Translations under genes and position numbers: made by a program
The notes under the pieces: model-generated
Seen by the model: only the letters and a program-made list of their open reading frames with translations
Told to the model about the DNA's origin: nothing
Database searches by the model: none
Assembly: GCA_023230505.1 (NCBI GenBank)
Contig: JALNXF010000001.1
Location: forward strand, 1 to 64,000
Length of the DNA stretch: 64,000 nt
Source: Candidatus Altimarinota bacterium
GTDB taxonomy: Bacteria > Patescibacteriota > Gracilibacteria > BD1-5 > UBA2023
Reading direction: 5' to 3'
Shown here: positions 36,201 through 46,476 of the stretch, one piece after another
Layout: the number at the start of each line of letters is the position of its first letter
Numbering within the stretch: the stretch's first letter is position 1

Positions 36201-37087
36201 GAAATATTTTACCTAATTTAGATATTTATTTTGAATTATTACCAAAAAACCCTCACCCCAGCCCTCTCCCGAAGGGAGAGGGAGAAAGCCAATCTTGAGT
36301 TTTATTTACCCCACCTAACCTCCCCTTAAAAATGGGAGGAATTAATAGTCTTTTGGCTTTTGCCTGAGATATTAATGACTTAAATAATTTTAAATATAGC
36401 ACAATATCTGACAATAATTGAGATTTTAATATTGAATTAAGTACTGTATTTCCTGATTTTTCTTTAAATACTTATGTGAAATTTTTAGATGAAATTTATT
36501 TTTTATGAAAAAAAGATATTGTTAAAGAAAAAATTAGTCTTGCGAAAGATATGATTAATGAAACAAAAATAGAAAATGAAAATATAAATTTAGAAGATTA
36601 TAAAATTATTATTCAATGAAAAAAATCAAAAGATAAAGAAATTTGAACTGATTATATAATTTGCAAAACTAAAACTTTTTGTTCTATTAATTTTTCATTA
36701 TTTCCAAATGAAAATAAGGAATTGATTTACACTTGGAATTTCTGAAATTGAGAGGAATTTATCGGGTTTAATCCAAAAAGCATACACTATTTACCAGGAA
36801 ATTATAATTTAACTTTAAAAATTTTGGATAAAGATTATAATGCATTGAAAGAATTGAATTTTACAATAAAAGTAAATAAAATTCTCTCAAAACCTAAAAA
36901 GAAAAAGAAAAAAGTCGCAAGCAAAGTAAAGACCAAAAAAGAATTTAGTCTTAATTTTAGCTCAAATAAAGAAGAATTTGAAAAAAAATTATGAGACAAG
37001 AATATTGTATTATCTTGAATTAGCTCCACTTTTTTACTTTTATTTATGGCTTATTTTATAATTAGAAAAAACGAAGAAAATGTTTAA
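33203..37087 (+). CDS. Extracellular Staphylococcal-nuclease-domain protein with PKD and lamin-tail domains
   Basis: 1294 residues. Signal peptide (1-22); two related N-terminal domains (about 25-150 and 195-315; shared DFSKLQLYSNTGG / DLSKIKIYSNTGG motifs); PKD-like domains (about 375-560 and 593-660, LAYLWDFGNGTTSD); lamin-tail domain (about 685-790, NFEWIELENIGDTKVSLNG); SNase domain (about 800-930) with RIRLIGVDTPETVHP and DKYGRILAYV, which hold the catalytic Arg, Glu and Arg; a further PKD domain (about 1159-1215); C-terminal membrane segment (1270-1290). Probably degrades external nucleic acids for salvage, which fits nucleotide-scavenging CPR cells; that is inference. A palindromic element is inserted after the SNase domain. 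Confidence 0.88.
36247..36345. repeat. Palindromic repeat element inserted in frame in the SNase-PKD gene
   Basis: Two GC-rich hairpins in an AT-rich gene: CCCTCACCCCAGCCCTCTCC..GAAGGGAGAGGG and CCCCACCTAACCTCCCC..GGGAGG. The 18-nt string at 36250-36267 recurs inverted at 48115-48132 in argS. The translated insert (PHPSPLPKGEGES.., PPNLPLKMGG) interrupts the region between the nuclease and last PKD domain without breaking the frame. Confidence 0.8.
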
Positions 37088-37601
37088 CAAAAATCTAGAA
37101 AATCTACTAAAATTTATTAATAAATGAAAAAATAAGCAGTCATTTTTTAAAAATATCTTCAAAATTTTTAAAAGAAAATGTTCTTTACTTGCTTATTTGA
37201 TTTCGATTTCGCTTATTTGATATATATTTTTTCATTTCAATAATTATCCACTTATAAGATGAAATTATGGAGCAACTTATTTTTATATTCAAATTTTTTT
37301 AGAGATTTCAATTGCTATTTTATTTTCACTTTTTATTTGAGGTTCTATTTATAAAATTTGTTTTTTTAGTTGAAATTCTTTAAAAAAATTTTGAGTTTGA
37401 GGAGCTGGATGATTTTTATGAGTTTTGGCTGGATGATGCCCAGCTTGTAGTATATCTTTAGCAACTTATTTGTGATTATCTTCATTTTTAAGTTTTCTAC
37501 CTTTTTGATGATTAGAACTCAAAGTCCTTAGTTTTTTAATTTTAATTTACTCAAATTATTCAATTTTTAATAACCTAGAGGTTTGTAGTGTTTCAAAATA
37601 A
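37080..37601 (+). CDS. Small polytopic membrane protein with GCPACS motif
   Basis: 173 residues. A basic amphipathic start (residues 1-33) is followed by about four hydrophobic segments. The third carries GVLAGGCPACSISLATYLGL, a CxxC pair in a membrane or loop context. Many Gly are UGA. Overlaps the SNase gene by 8 nt, so probably a partner in the same operon. Not assigned to a family; thiol chemistry, metal binding or a small transporter are possible. Confidence 0.7.
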
Positions 37602-37616
37602 AATTAATTAATGTAG

Positions 37617-37636
37617 GGAGCGATTGCAATCGTTCC
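37617..37636. repeat. 20-bp palindrome, intergenic
   Basis: GGAGCGATTGCAATCGTTCC, an inverted repeat apart from one G-T wobble, between the convergent ends of the membrane protein gene and uvrB. More GC-rich than its flanks. Lacks a T-tract, so repeat element rather than typical terminator. Confidence 0.6.
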
Positions 37637-37651
37637 GTTCCAGATAAAATT

Positions 37652-39592
37652 TTACTTTTTCTTTAATTCTATTAAAATATCCCTTAGTTCTGCGGCTTTT
37701 TCAAAATCAAGATTTACTGATGCTACATCCATTTCGAGTTCTAATTTCTTAATTTTTGACTTAAGATTTTCTCACTTTTCTAGCTTTAAAGACGTTTTCT
37801 TTGTCATTGTAAGTTCTTTAATTTTTGAGAAAATTGTAGTTGGAGTTATATTATTTGCTTTGTTGTGCTTTTCTTGAATTTTTCTTCTTTTGGTAGTTAT
37901 ATCTATCACTTCTTGCATAGCGTTTGAAATATGTTTTTTGTAAGAATACATTGTGACTTTTCCGTTTGCATTTCTTGATGCTCTTCAAATTATCTGGAGA
38001 AGAGATTTAGTTGACCTCAAAAATCATTGTTTTTCAGCATCTAGTATTCAAATAAATGAGACTTCTGGTAGATCAAGTCATTCTCTGAGTAGATTTACTC
38101 AAACCAAAACATCGATTTTTCCAGTTCTTAGGTTTCTCAAAATTTCAAGTCTATCTATTGTCTCAATTTCAGAGTGAAGATAGGCAACTTTTACTCAAGA
38201 AGAAGCCAAATATGAAGCAAGTTCTTCAGATGATCTTTTAGTTATTGTAGTTATTAAAACTCTTTCGTTTCTTTCTTTTGTTTCTCTAATATTTCTCATC
38301 AAATCATCCACCATAAATTGCATATCTTCTACTTCAATTTGAGGATCAAGTAGCCCAGTTGGTCTTATAATTTGTTCAGCAATTACGCTTGATTTTTCTT
38401 CCTCATAATTTCCTGGAGTAGCAGAAATAAAAACTGTTTGTCATATTTTTTTCTCAAATTCCTCAAATCTAAGTGGTCTATTTTCAAAAGCTGAGAGAAG
38501 ACGAAATCAATTTTGCACTAAATTTTCCTTTCTGGCTCTATCTCCGGCATACATTCCGCCAATTTGGGGAATTGTAATATGAGATTCATCAACAAAGGTA
38601 ATAAAATCATCTCAGAAAAAATCAATTAAAGTTGGCGGAGTTTCGCCAGTTTTTCTTCCAGATAAATACATACTATAATTTTCAATTCCATTTACATATC
38701 AGGTTTCCTGCATCATTTCTATATCATATTCCACTTTTGTTTTTAATCTTTCAGCTTTTACAAGTTCATTATTTTTTTCATAAACTTCTAGTCTTTCCTT
38801 TAATTCTTGCCTTATTAATGGTATTATTGACTCTATCTTTCCATGTGTTGTTACAGTGTGTTTTGCGGGGAAAATTGATATTTTATTTTTGTATTCATAT
38901 ATTTCGTTTGAGAGCGAATTTCTTCTGGTAATTTTTTCGAGCTCATCTCCGAAAAAATCAAGAGTCCAAACTGTCTCAGTACTAGATGGGAAAATTTCCA
39001 CAATATCTCAGAGAATATGAAAAGTTCATGGCTTAAAATCAGATGTCGCTCTCTTAAATTGTAAATTAACTAAATCACTTATAATTTTTTCAAAACTATA
39101 TCTTTTTCAAACTTCAAAATCAATAACTTGCTCTAGATATTCTTCCACTTCTCAAATACTATAAATACAGCTAACAGAAGCCACAATTATAACATCTTTA
39201 CGAGTAAGTAAACTTTCAGTTGCTGAGTGACGAAGACGATTTATTTCTTCGTTAATTGTCGCCTCTTTTTCTATATAAGTATCAGTTTTTGCAACATAGG
39301 CTTCTGGCTGATAATAATCATAATATGACACGAAATAATTTACAGCATTTTCAGGAAAAAACTCTTTGAATTCCTGAGCTAATTGAGCTGCAAGTGTTTT
39401 ATTATGAGCGATAACTAAAGTTGGTTTTCCAAGGTCAGCAATAATATTTGCCATTATAAAAGTTTTACCTGATCATGTTACTCAAAGAACAGTTTGATAT
39501 TTGTTTCAATCCTTTATGGATTTTTCTATTTTGTTTATGGTTTCTTGTTGTTCCTTTATTGTTTTGTAATTTGATACTAGTTTAAATTTCAT
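37652..39592 (-). CDS. uvrB: Excinuclease ABC subunit B
   Basis: 646 residues, standard length. Walker A GVTGSGKTF near residue 38 (both the Gly before Val and the Gly after Thr are UGA), the beta-hairpin [11 protein letters not shown] that clamps [19 protein letters not shown], and a C-terminal UVR domain ([14 protein letters not shown]) that contacts UvrC. Nucleotide-excision repair helicase-like subunit. uvrA and uvrC are outside the window. No LexA-type box is seen upstream. Confidence 0.97.
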
Positions 39593-39706
39593 TTTAAAAA
39601 GTTATTTTTAATGTGTCGTATTAGTGTATTCAAAAAAAATAAAAATCAAAATAAAAATTTATTCACCTCTTATTCACATTATTTATATTTAATTCACGCT
39701 GGACTA

Positions 39707-39734
39707 TTGACTTAAAAATTATATACACTAGAAT
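39707..39734 (+). promoter_or_regulatory. Promoter of the secreted helical protein gene
   Basis: TTGACT (39707-39712), 16-nt spacer and TAGAAT (39729-39734), 36 bp before the ATG at 39770. Confidence 0.65.
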
Positions 39735-39769
39735 TATCAAGCTTATTTTATTATTTAATTTTATAATTT

Positions 39770-40732
39770 ATGAAAAAGGCAAATATAATTAAGACATCTC
39801 TCGTTTTAGCAAGCTTGCTAACAACAATGTCTATTTACGCAGATGACACTATGACTACAACTTGAGAAACTACAACAATTAGTGATAGTGGCACAACTGT
39901 AACTACTGAAGAGGGTTCTACTGATTCATCTTCTGGTCAAACTACCGTTACTACTGATGAAGATAATGAAGACGAAGATAATAATGAAGATACTGTTACA
40001 GTTTCTTCTTGAACTACTGCTTCTTGAATTATTTCTCCTGAAGCTATTAAGCAAAACAGAGAAAAAATTCAAGCAAACTGGAGTCAATTTCATGATGAAT
40101 ATGGTTTTATTAAACAATTTTTAGCTAAACCAGCTTCAAAAGAAGATCTTAAAAAACTTGAAACTGAGTTAAAAGGTGTTTTAAAAGCTTATCATGAAGC
40201 TGTAAAAGCTCTAATTAAAGAGTGACAAAATGCTATAAAAAATAATACTTTTGATAAAGAGGTATTTAATACTAAGGCAACAGAAATTTTTACAAAACAT
40301 GTAGAAACTCTAGGAACTTATGTAGATCCAGCTAAAATGGAAGCATTTAAAAAATTTATGGAAGCAAAAAGAGCTACTATTCTTGTAAATAAAGAACTTA
40401 GAATAAATAATGTAGAAGTTAGAAAAGATATGAAAGCACAAGATATGAAAGCTAAGGTTGAAGTTAAAAAACAGGCAAGAGTAAGTGAATCTTTAAAAAA
40501 GAAATTATTTACAATTGTTGATAAAATTCCAGCAGAAAAAAGAACTGCAACTATTAATAAAGTTATTGCAAAAATTGATGTTTTAGTTGCAAAAACTACT
40601 TTAGAAGCTAAAAAAGAATTATTATTAGAATTAAAAGAATTATTACTTCAAAAATTGAATTCTTCTTCAACTGAAGATGAAATATTAAATGAAATAATTC
40701 CAGCTGATACTACAACTACTCCAGCAAATTAA
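39770..40732 (+). CDS. Secreted helical protein with T/S/D/E-rich N-terminus
   Basis: 320 residues. Signal peptide (1-24, cleavage after SIYA). A disordered low-complexity stretch rich in Thr, Ser, Asp and Glu (about 25-85) is followed by long charged helices with many Lys, Glu and Ala (90-300) and no cysteines. The helical part resembles extracytoplasmic coiled-coil or surface proteins of CPR bacteria; no catalytic motif. Own promoter and a strong terminator show a single-gene unit. Confidence 0.75.
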
Positions 40733-40754
40733 AATAATTTTAGTTTATCGTTCA

Positions 40755-40786
40755 AAAAATTCCCGAGAATTTTCGGGAATTTTTTA
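40755..40786. terminator. Bidirectional terminator
   Basis: Stem AATTCCCGA / TCGGGAATT with a short loop, flanked by A- and T-tracts on both sides, between convergent genes ending at 40732 and 40787. Confidence 0.88.
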
Positions 40787-41029
40787 TTAGATTTTCTTAA
40801 AAAATTCAGTTCTTAAAACCATCTTTCCAGATTCAATTTCCTCTGTATTATCTGTAAGTCTTATATTTTTAAATTTATCTCATCTTTTGATATCAGCTCA
40901 ACCTTTTACTTTTAAATCTTTTGTAGCCATAACTGTATCTCAATTACTTAGTACATTTCAATTACAATCTTTAACTACAAGCTCAGCCTTATTCTCGTCT
41001 TCATTATCCCAATTATAATCTCTTCACAT
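40787..41029 (-). CDS. PhnA/YjdM-domain protein (C-terminal domain only)
   Basis: 80 residues. VVKDCNGNVLSNGDTVMATKDLKVKG, then KNIRLTDNTEEIESGKMVLRTEFF follows the C-terminal domain of PhnA/YjdM proteins closely. The N-terminal zinc ribbon of full PhnA is missing, leaving only the SH3-like domain. The old name (alkylphosphonate) is misleading; function unknown. Codon 2 is UGA (Met-Gly). Confidence 0.85.
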
Positions 41030-41165
41030 AATTTATTTGTTAATAATAATATTCTGATTATAGTTTTTTTGATTTAAAAGTCTAGAAATTATAGTCGTTT
41101 TTATATTTTTCTTGTTATTTTTTCGGAAAAAATTATAATCTTAGAAATTTTTTAAACAAAACCAA

Positions 41166-41414
41166 ATGTATCATTTATATATTCTCAAATGTGCTGACGG
41201 AACTCTCTACACTGGGATTACAGTTGATTTGGAGCGCAGAATTGCGGAACATAATAATAGTAAACTTGGTGCGAAATATACGAGTGCCCGTCGTCCAGTA
41301 GAGCTAGTTTACAGTGCGAGTTTTGATAATCGCTCGGATGCATCGAGGGAGGAATGTCGAATTAAGAAATTAACTAGGGAAGGGAAAATTGAATTAATAA
41401 GGAAGGGAAATTAA
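41166..41414 (+). CDS. GIY-YIG domain protein (UPF0213/YhbQ-like)
   Basis: 82 residues. YHLYILKCADGTLYTGITVD is the GIY-YIG core (YIL..YTG), followed by RRIAEHN and GAKYTSARRPVELVY as in YhbQ. All five glycines use GGN and none uses UGA, and Arg codons include CGC, CGT and CGA, unlike the neighbours. Possible recent transfer. Overlaps the 3' end of the convergent 866-residue gene by 21 nt. Small nuclease-like protein, role in DNA repair suggested for relatives but not proven. Confidence 0.88.
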   Translation: MYHLYILKCADGTLYTGITVDLERRIAEHNNSKLGAKYTSARRPVELVYSASFDNRSDASREECRIKKLTREGKIELIRKGN

Positions 41415-43994
41415 TTTTTTAACTCTTTCTGTAACCTTTAAATTATCTAAAATTTCTTGAATTTGTTTAAGATTTTCTTCAATTTTTGGTAAATTCTCGT
41501 TATTAAATTCTTGTATTTTTTCTACTAATTTATTTGAAAAATTAGCATCTTTACCTCAGAGACTAGCTATTGCGTCTGGTAATTTTTTTAATAAATTTAC
41601 AAATAACATCTTTTTTGTTTTGATTTCTTTTTGTTCAGAGAAAAAATTTGCAATTCATGCTTTTCCACTTGTTAGGTCTGAATCTTTGCTAAATCAAGAT
41701 AAAAATTGTGTTACAGTAGGATTTATAAAATCTTTAAAATTAGCGATTAAATCATCATCTAATTTAATATCTTCTAAACCGGCTTTATTTTTAAATCATT
41801 CTAAATAAGAGTCCAAAATTCATCTAACCATAACAGCATTAATTCAAGATCATTTTCAGTTTTTTTGAGATTTTTTGAGACTTCCTTTAGACAATCAACT
41901 TGGAGAAATATCTTTTCTTAAATCACCCAATATTTTCTCAATTTTCTCGAAATTTTCTATTAAATGTTTTTTATTATTTGTCAGTTGTTCACTTAATTTT
42001 TCTTTATTTAACCTAAAATAATCACCCAATATTTTCTCAATTTTTTGAGGAGCTCCTCAAAAATTGTAAATCTTTCTTATATGTGCCATAAAATTATTTT
42101 TTATATCTTTCTCATGTGCAATAAGGAAAAATGCAAATATTTCTTCCTCATTATCTATTTCTCAATTTAATTCTGTAATTAATAAATTACTAAAAGCTGC
42201 ATATTTATCTGAACATTTTTCTTTTATAAACTGTGGAATTCAAATTCTTTTTTGAAACAAATAATCTCTAATTATACTTTTTTCATAAATTTCATACGTT
42301 TCTTTATTTTCAACTTGTAATTGTCCTTTTTTGTTTTTTAAATAAGTGTTTATGTATTTATTGAAAATTTGAATTAATCCAACCCTTGAATAATTAGATT
42401 TTTTTAATAATTTTCTAGATTCTATATTTTTATCTAATTCTGCAACAAGTAATTCAAAGAATACTTCTCTATATTTCTCTAAATATTTTATGTAAATATA
42501 AGGCCCTATTACTTTCTCTATATTTTTTTCCATTTTATTTATCTCTTCTTGATCAATAAGATTTACTATCTTACCCAAAATTTTCCCTGATTCATCCAAA
42601 AAACTTAATAAAAAATCTATTTCTTCATTTTCAAGAAATTCTACGATATATTCATTTAAAATATCGTTTACACTTTTTTCTTTTTCTTCGATTTTTCTCG
42701 AAATTTTCTCTTGTTTGTGCTGAGATTTCTCTTTTACTATTTTTCTTAAATAACTTATTTTTTCTTGTACAAGACAATCTATTAAATTTAAAACATCAGC
42801 TTCTAGTGGATAAAATAACTTAAGTTCGTGTTTGTCTGACTCACTTAGATTTTTAATAAAGTCTAAAAATACTTCTTTAGAAATTTCTGGCAAAAGCAAT
42901 AAATATTTTAATTCTCAATTTATAGAATATTTTCATTCAATTTTTTCTACTTTTCCTTTAATAAACCTAAAAAAATCATCTCTAAAATTTTCAACAATAA
43001 TTTCTTTTGAAATATCTTTTTCTGGCTTGGTATCTCAGTTTTCTTCTACTTTTTCTTCTTTATGTTCAGTCTCTTTCTTTTCTACTTTTTCATTTATAAT
43101 TTCAGTAAAATCTATTTTGTATCATCTTTTTTCAAAAATTTGCTTTAAAATATTTATTGCATCATCTCTTTTTGGCATTGAAGAAGATAATTCATATCAA
43201 ATATCTCTTCATAATTTACCAAATATTGAGACAAGCAAAAGGCCTTTATAAATCGCTCATTTACCATTAGGATGCTTAACTTGACTTAGATTTACAGTTT
43301 TATTTTTAGTATCTATAGTTATTGGAATTAGTTTCTGAAATTCCTCAGAATTCTCTATATCTTCTATAATCTCATCTAGTGTTAATTTTCGCATTAATAA
43401 TTTATTTCTTATTCTTGGATTAATATTTCAAGATTCCATTGTTTCTGAAACAATCTCAATATTTGTTTTTCCAGTTTTTTCTGAAATTATCTCTCATTCT
43501 TCTTCTACTTTTTTAATTTCTTCTATTTGTGGCACTATTTTCTCTTCAATGATATTTGGTTTTTTGCCTAATTTAGCCTGTAATTTTCATATTTTAATCT
43601 TTTTTGAGGCTATCATTTCTTTTACTTCTATTTCTTGATTTTTAAGTTTTTTTAATTCTTCTGTTTCATTCTCTAGAGTTTCTTCTCTTTGTCATTTTAT
43701 AATTTTTCTTACTTTGTCATTATAAGAACTAATTTTCTCAGAAATACTCTTACATCAATTTACAAATTCTTGTATTTCATCTTCTTTTAATTCATTTTCT
43801 TCGAAGAAATTCTCTGGATTTTGAGCAATTTTCCCAAAATCTAAATCCATTTGTATTATTTTTACAACCGCATTTTTATATTTTTTGGAAATAGCAAAAC
43901 TTCATACTTGCTTAGCTAAATCTTCTTTTATTTTTCCTACTTCTTTACTTCTTTTATTTCTAGTTGAAGCTATTTTTTGTCATATAGTGTTCAT
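41394..43994 (-). CDS. 866-residue cytoplasmic helical protein of unknown function
   Basis: No signal peptide or membrane segment. The N-terminal third is coiled coil and Lys/Glu-rich (RKIIKGQRETLENETEELKKLKNQEI). A small conserved-looking domain follows (VNLSQVKHPNGKGAIYKGLLLVSIFGKLG, about 245-275), then a long all-helical region to the end. The middle repeats regular heptads. Alone on its strand, ending opposite a GIY-YIG gene and starting next to a transferred lipoprotein gene. No family recognised; a scaffold or nucleoid role is possible but unsupported. Confidence 0.75.
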
Positions 43995-44063
43995 TTTGTA
44001 TTTGTTTAAATTTTAATATTACTCTCATTTTACCTTAAATTATCAATATTTGCAAATATTTTA

Positions 44064-44094
44064 CAATAAAAAAATCCCCGCCGAAGCGGGGATT
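44064..44094 (-). terminator. GC-rich terminator of the lipoprotein gene
   Basis: Stem AATCCCCGC / GCGGGGATT with a TTCG tetraloop on the minus strand, followed by seven T. Proteobacterial in style and consistent with transfer of a whole transcription unit. Confidence 0.9.
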
Positions 44095-44124
44095 ATAGAG
44101 GACCTTGATTTTGTGGCCCATAGC

Positions 44125-44571
44125 TTACTGGACAGCAACCAAGTTACCTCTTTCATCATAACATGCTGGCTGGATAACCCTCTTGGGCCGGCCATTTACC
44201 GTGGCGAGGATTTCTGCATCAACGCATTCACGATTGCTCCTGCGATCATGGTACCTCCGTTTAGGTGTGACACTGTATTCGTCACCGGTGTTTGAATTAC
44301 GCCAATTAGTCGTTTCTCCAACACGGTTTCGATATGCTTGTTCCATTTCGGCAGCATCGCTCTTGTCCATTTCGTTGCCGATGAGATAACCAGCCCCTGC
44401 TCCGACAGCTGCACCAATCAGGGTACCTGCGGTATTATGCCCGATGGCTTGCCCAAGAAGAGCACCGCCTAAAGCTCCTGCGGCTGCGCCGGTTTGGCCT
44501 TTTGAGCCACAACCATATGTAGCCAGACTCAAGATCAACAACATTACAACCAACAAACTTGTTTTCTTCAT
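44125..44571 (-). CDS. Glycine-zipper outer-membrane-type lipoprotein, horizontally acquired
   Basis: 148 residues from the ATG at 44571. An earlier ATG (44580) sits against the AGGGAGG ribosome site and is less likely. Lipobox at ATYGC (Cys about residue 21); glycine-zipper segment GALGGALLGQAIGHNTAGTL (about 33-52) and IGAAVGAGAGYLIG; soluble C-terminus with RRYHDRR and one Cys pair. All 19 glycines are GGN; no UGA. GC content is far higher than the neighbours. Relatives are rickettsial 17-kDa-type surface proteins and proteobacterial 2TM glycine-zipper lipoproteins. A CPR cell with no outer membrane gains an odd protein here. Confidence 0.88.
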   Translation of the reverse strand: MKKTSLLVVMLLILSLATYGCGSKGQTGAAAGALGGALLGQAIGHNTAGTLIGAAVGAGAGYLIGNEMDKSDAAEMEQAYRNRVGETTNWRNSNTGDEYSVTPKRRYHDRRSNRECVDAEILATVNGRPKRVIQPACYDERGNLVAVQ

Positions 44572-44746
44572 TTTATACATCCTCCCTTTAAAAATTTTTT
44601 GTAAGAAAAACTTCAGATAATTGGTATTTGTATTTATAGAATTTTTTTTGATATTGTCAATTTTTTTTGAAAAATAGTAGGATTGTTTCTTTTTGGGAAC
44701 TAAAAATTTCTATTTATTTAAATTAATAATTTTTTTTGAAAAAAGA

Positions 44747-44774
44747 TTGACAAATCTAATTATATTTGTATAAG
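44747..44774 (+). promoter_or_regulatory. Consensus promoter upstream of the 44805 gene
   Basis: TTGACA (44747-44752), 16-nt spacer and TATAAG (44769-44774). The transcript would begin near 44781, 12 nt before the first possible ATG. Confidence 0.7.
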
Positions 44775-44804
44775 GTATTATATTAATGCTTAATGTTACA
44801 TTTT

Positions 44805-45446
44805 ATGTCATCCTTAAAACCATGAAAACTTGTTGATTCGAGAGAATCTGGTTTAGATATTAATAAAACTAAAAGTAATGAATTTCTTAAAAAAGTTGAA
44901 GAAGGTCTTACTAAGATTTTTGAATTAGCCTGAGCTGTCTGAATTTCAAATAAATTATGAATTGAAAGTGAATGAATTTTGATTTGAGAATTAGAATTAT
45001 GGCCAGAATTAAAGATCCTTATTATAAGGGATTTTAATCATAAAATCGAGCAGGCGATATCAATCTTGTGATGAGAAAAAAGTTATGTTGAATATTATCT
45101 TTGAAAATATGAACCCGTGCCACCTGACCTTGTTTTTCCAACACTCTTTTTGGAATTTTATAGTAAAATTGATAAGAAAATTGATAAGGAAGAGGAAATA
45201 CAGAGTTTAATTTGGAAGAATGGAAAGGGGCTTATTTTCAGTTTCGATTATGAAGATATTCATACACATAGGTTCAAAAATGAATTAGATGGCACTGAAA
45301 CCAAAAGTCGCGAGACTCCCCAGGATCTTCTCGATGAAATATGGTCGATGCAGAATAATGCAGAGAAGATTGTAAGGAGTTTAAAATCGAGTAAAGTAGC
45401 TGAAACGATGAATAGAAATATAAATAATATGATGGAATCGCAATAA
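44805..45446 (+). CDS. Hypothetical cytoplasmic protein
   Basis: 213 residues from ATG 44805 (an in-frame ATG at 44793 would add four). No signal peptide or membrane segment. It has an acidic start (DINKTKSNEFLKKVEEGLTKIFELA), a segment with Leu/Ile-rich strands (GILIGELELWPELKILIIRDF) and a helical end (NAEKIVRSLKSSKVAETMN). UGA=Gly is needed in the first half but not in the second, where the DNA is less AT-rich. Family not recognised. Confidence 0.65.
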
Positions 45447-45508
45447 AAAAAGAAATCATCTCCACGAGTATAAACTTCTCATCCCACCCAACCCATCTTA
45501 AATAAAAC

Positions 45509-45544
45509 AAAATGTCCTCCGCTTTCGCTGGAGGACATTTTTTG
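45509..45544 (+). terminator. Terminator between the 44805 gene and tRNA-Lys
   Basis: Strong stem AAATGTCCTCC / GGAGGACATTT with loop GCTTTCGCT, then a T run. Works on both strands, so it may also serve the convergent tRNA. Confidence 0.9.
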
Positions 45545-45552
45545 GTTTATTT

Positions 45553-45628
45553 TGGTGGGTCTGGCGGGATTCGAACCCACGACCTTCGCCTTAAAAGGGC
45601 GCCGCTCTACCTACTGAGCTACAAACCC
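45553..45628 (-). tRNA. trnK(UUU): tRNA-Lys (anticodon UUU)
   Basis: 76-nt cloverleaf with encoded CCA. The acceptor stem GGGTTTG pairs with CAGACCC (one G-U); D-arm GCTCAGTAGGTAGAGC; anticodon loop CUUUUAA (UUU); T-arm GTGGGTTCGAATCCCGC. A possible promoter lies upstream (right side) near 45700. It is not the Gly(UCA) tRNA expected to decode UGA. Confidence 0.97.
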
Positions 45629-45734
45629 ATGTAAATTTAAGGTGTTTTATTTCCTAGAAATTTAAATGAGTGCGTGCATTTTATAAAAAAAATTCCATTT
45701 GTCTAATTTTTTTTATAAAATGTATAAAAATGTG

Positions 45735-46020
45735 GATTAAAAACAAAAAAGGCCCAGCCTTTGGTAGGTCGGGACACTTCTTATATAATCCCTTCATATT
45801 ATTGCGGTAGGCATTAAAACGCCTGTTTAGATGCAGAACATAAAGTGGGGCTCTCTAACTCACGAGAAAACTGATATAAATATCAGGAGCTCCATTTTGG
45901 AAATTAGTTTTGAGAGGTATCTTCTCCCGACCTCTTTGTATTTTTATTTTTTGAGAGGAGAATGTTAAATTGGCATTAAATATTTTAATAACAATTTATC
46001 ATTCTCCTCTACGTTTTTTT
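45735..46020 (+). ncRNA. Structured non-coding RNA candidate (orientation uncertain)
   Basis: No ORF. Complementary outer segments AGGTCGGGA (45767) and TCCCGACCT (45925) enclose about 160 nt with internal hairpins: GGGGCTC/GAGCTCC around a nested CTGATAT-AA-ATATCAG, and AGGC/GCCT. A promoter-like TTGTCT-18-TATAAA (45699-45728) precedes it and an 18-bp stem (GAGGAGAATG...CATTCTCCTC) with a T run (45956-46020) ends it on the plus strand. On the minus strand AAGGC-TGG-GCCTT-T6 (45745-45761) could also end a transcript. Rod shape and size recall 6S RNA, but I found no defining motif for 6S, tmRNA, RNase P or SRP RNA. Confidence 0.55.
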
Positions 46021-46476
46021 ATTTATCTATATTTTATATTTGTTTTTATATAGAGATTTTTATTTTTATTTGAAAAAAATTTTTTTGTAGCGGGTTTCTA
46101 ATTGAGTTACGATTAGTCCCTATTCATGGAGCGTATGTTAATGAACTTTGTTTGTTTAATTGTTGTTTCAAAATCTTTTGATTTGAAGCGACATATCTAA
46201 CTTACACAAATATAATAACATATAAATTAAAAAAACGATAAACTCTATATCTTGAAGAAATTGTAATTTATGTTATAAAATAATTTAATTTTTGATTGAT
46301 GACATTTTTAAGCCAATATTAAGAAGCAAAAAAAGTATGCCTTTTTTAAGCCAAAAAAATTAAGAAATCCCTTAACATAGCAGTGTTGTATAAAAAAATT
46401 ACTCAATTTTTATTTGATTAATTAAAGAAAATCTATATATTGTATTAAATAGTTTTTAACACTTTTTTAACTTTAT
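46021..46476 (+). other. Non-coding leader region of argS
   Basis: 455 bp with no gene. Visible: a CTAAT..ATTAG hairpin (about 46098-46116), a TTTCAAAATC/GATTTGAA hairpin (about 46166-46188), and two copies of TTTTAAGCCAA (about 46305 and 46345), the second within a longer TTTTTTAAGCC. No T-box signature. It may be a leader or a second small RNA. Confidence 0.4.

Noticed and set aside
44183..44389. Overlapping open frames on both strands in the GC-rich lipoprotein gene.
   Set aside because: Shadows caused by the higher GC content; only the minus-strand frame has a signal peptide, lipobox and ribosome site.
45553..45628. The tRNA near 45.6 kb as the UGA-decoding tRNA-Gly(UCA).
   Set aside because: Its anticodon loop is CUUUUAA, which gives anticodon UUU (Lys).
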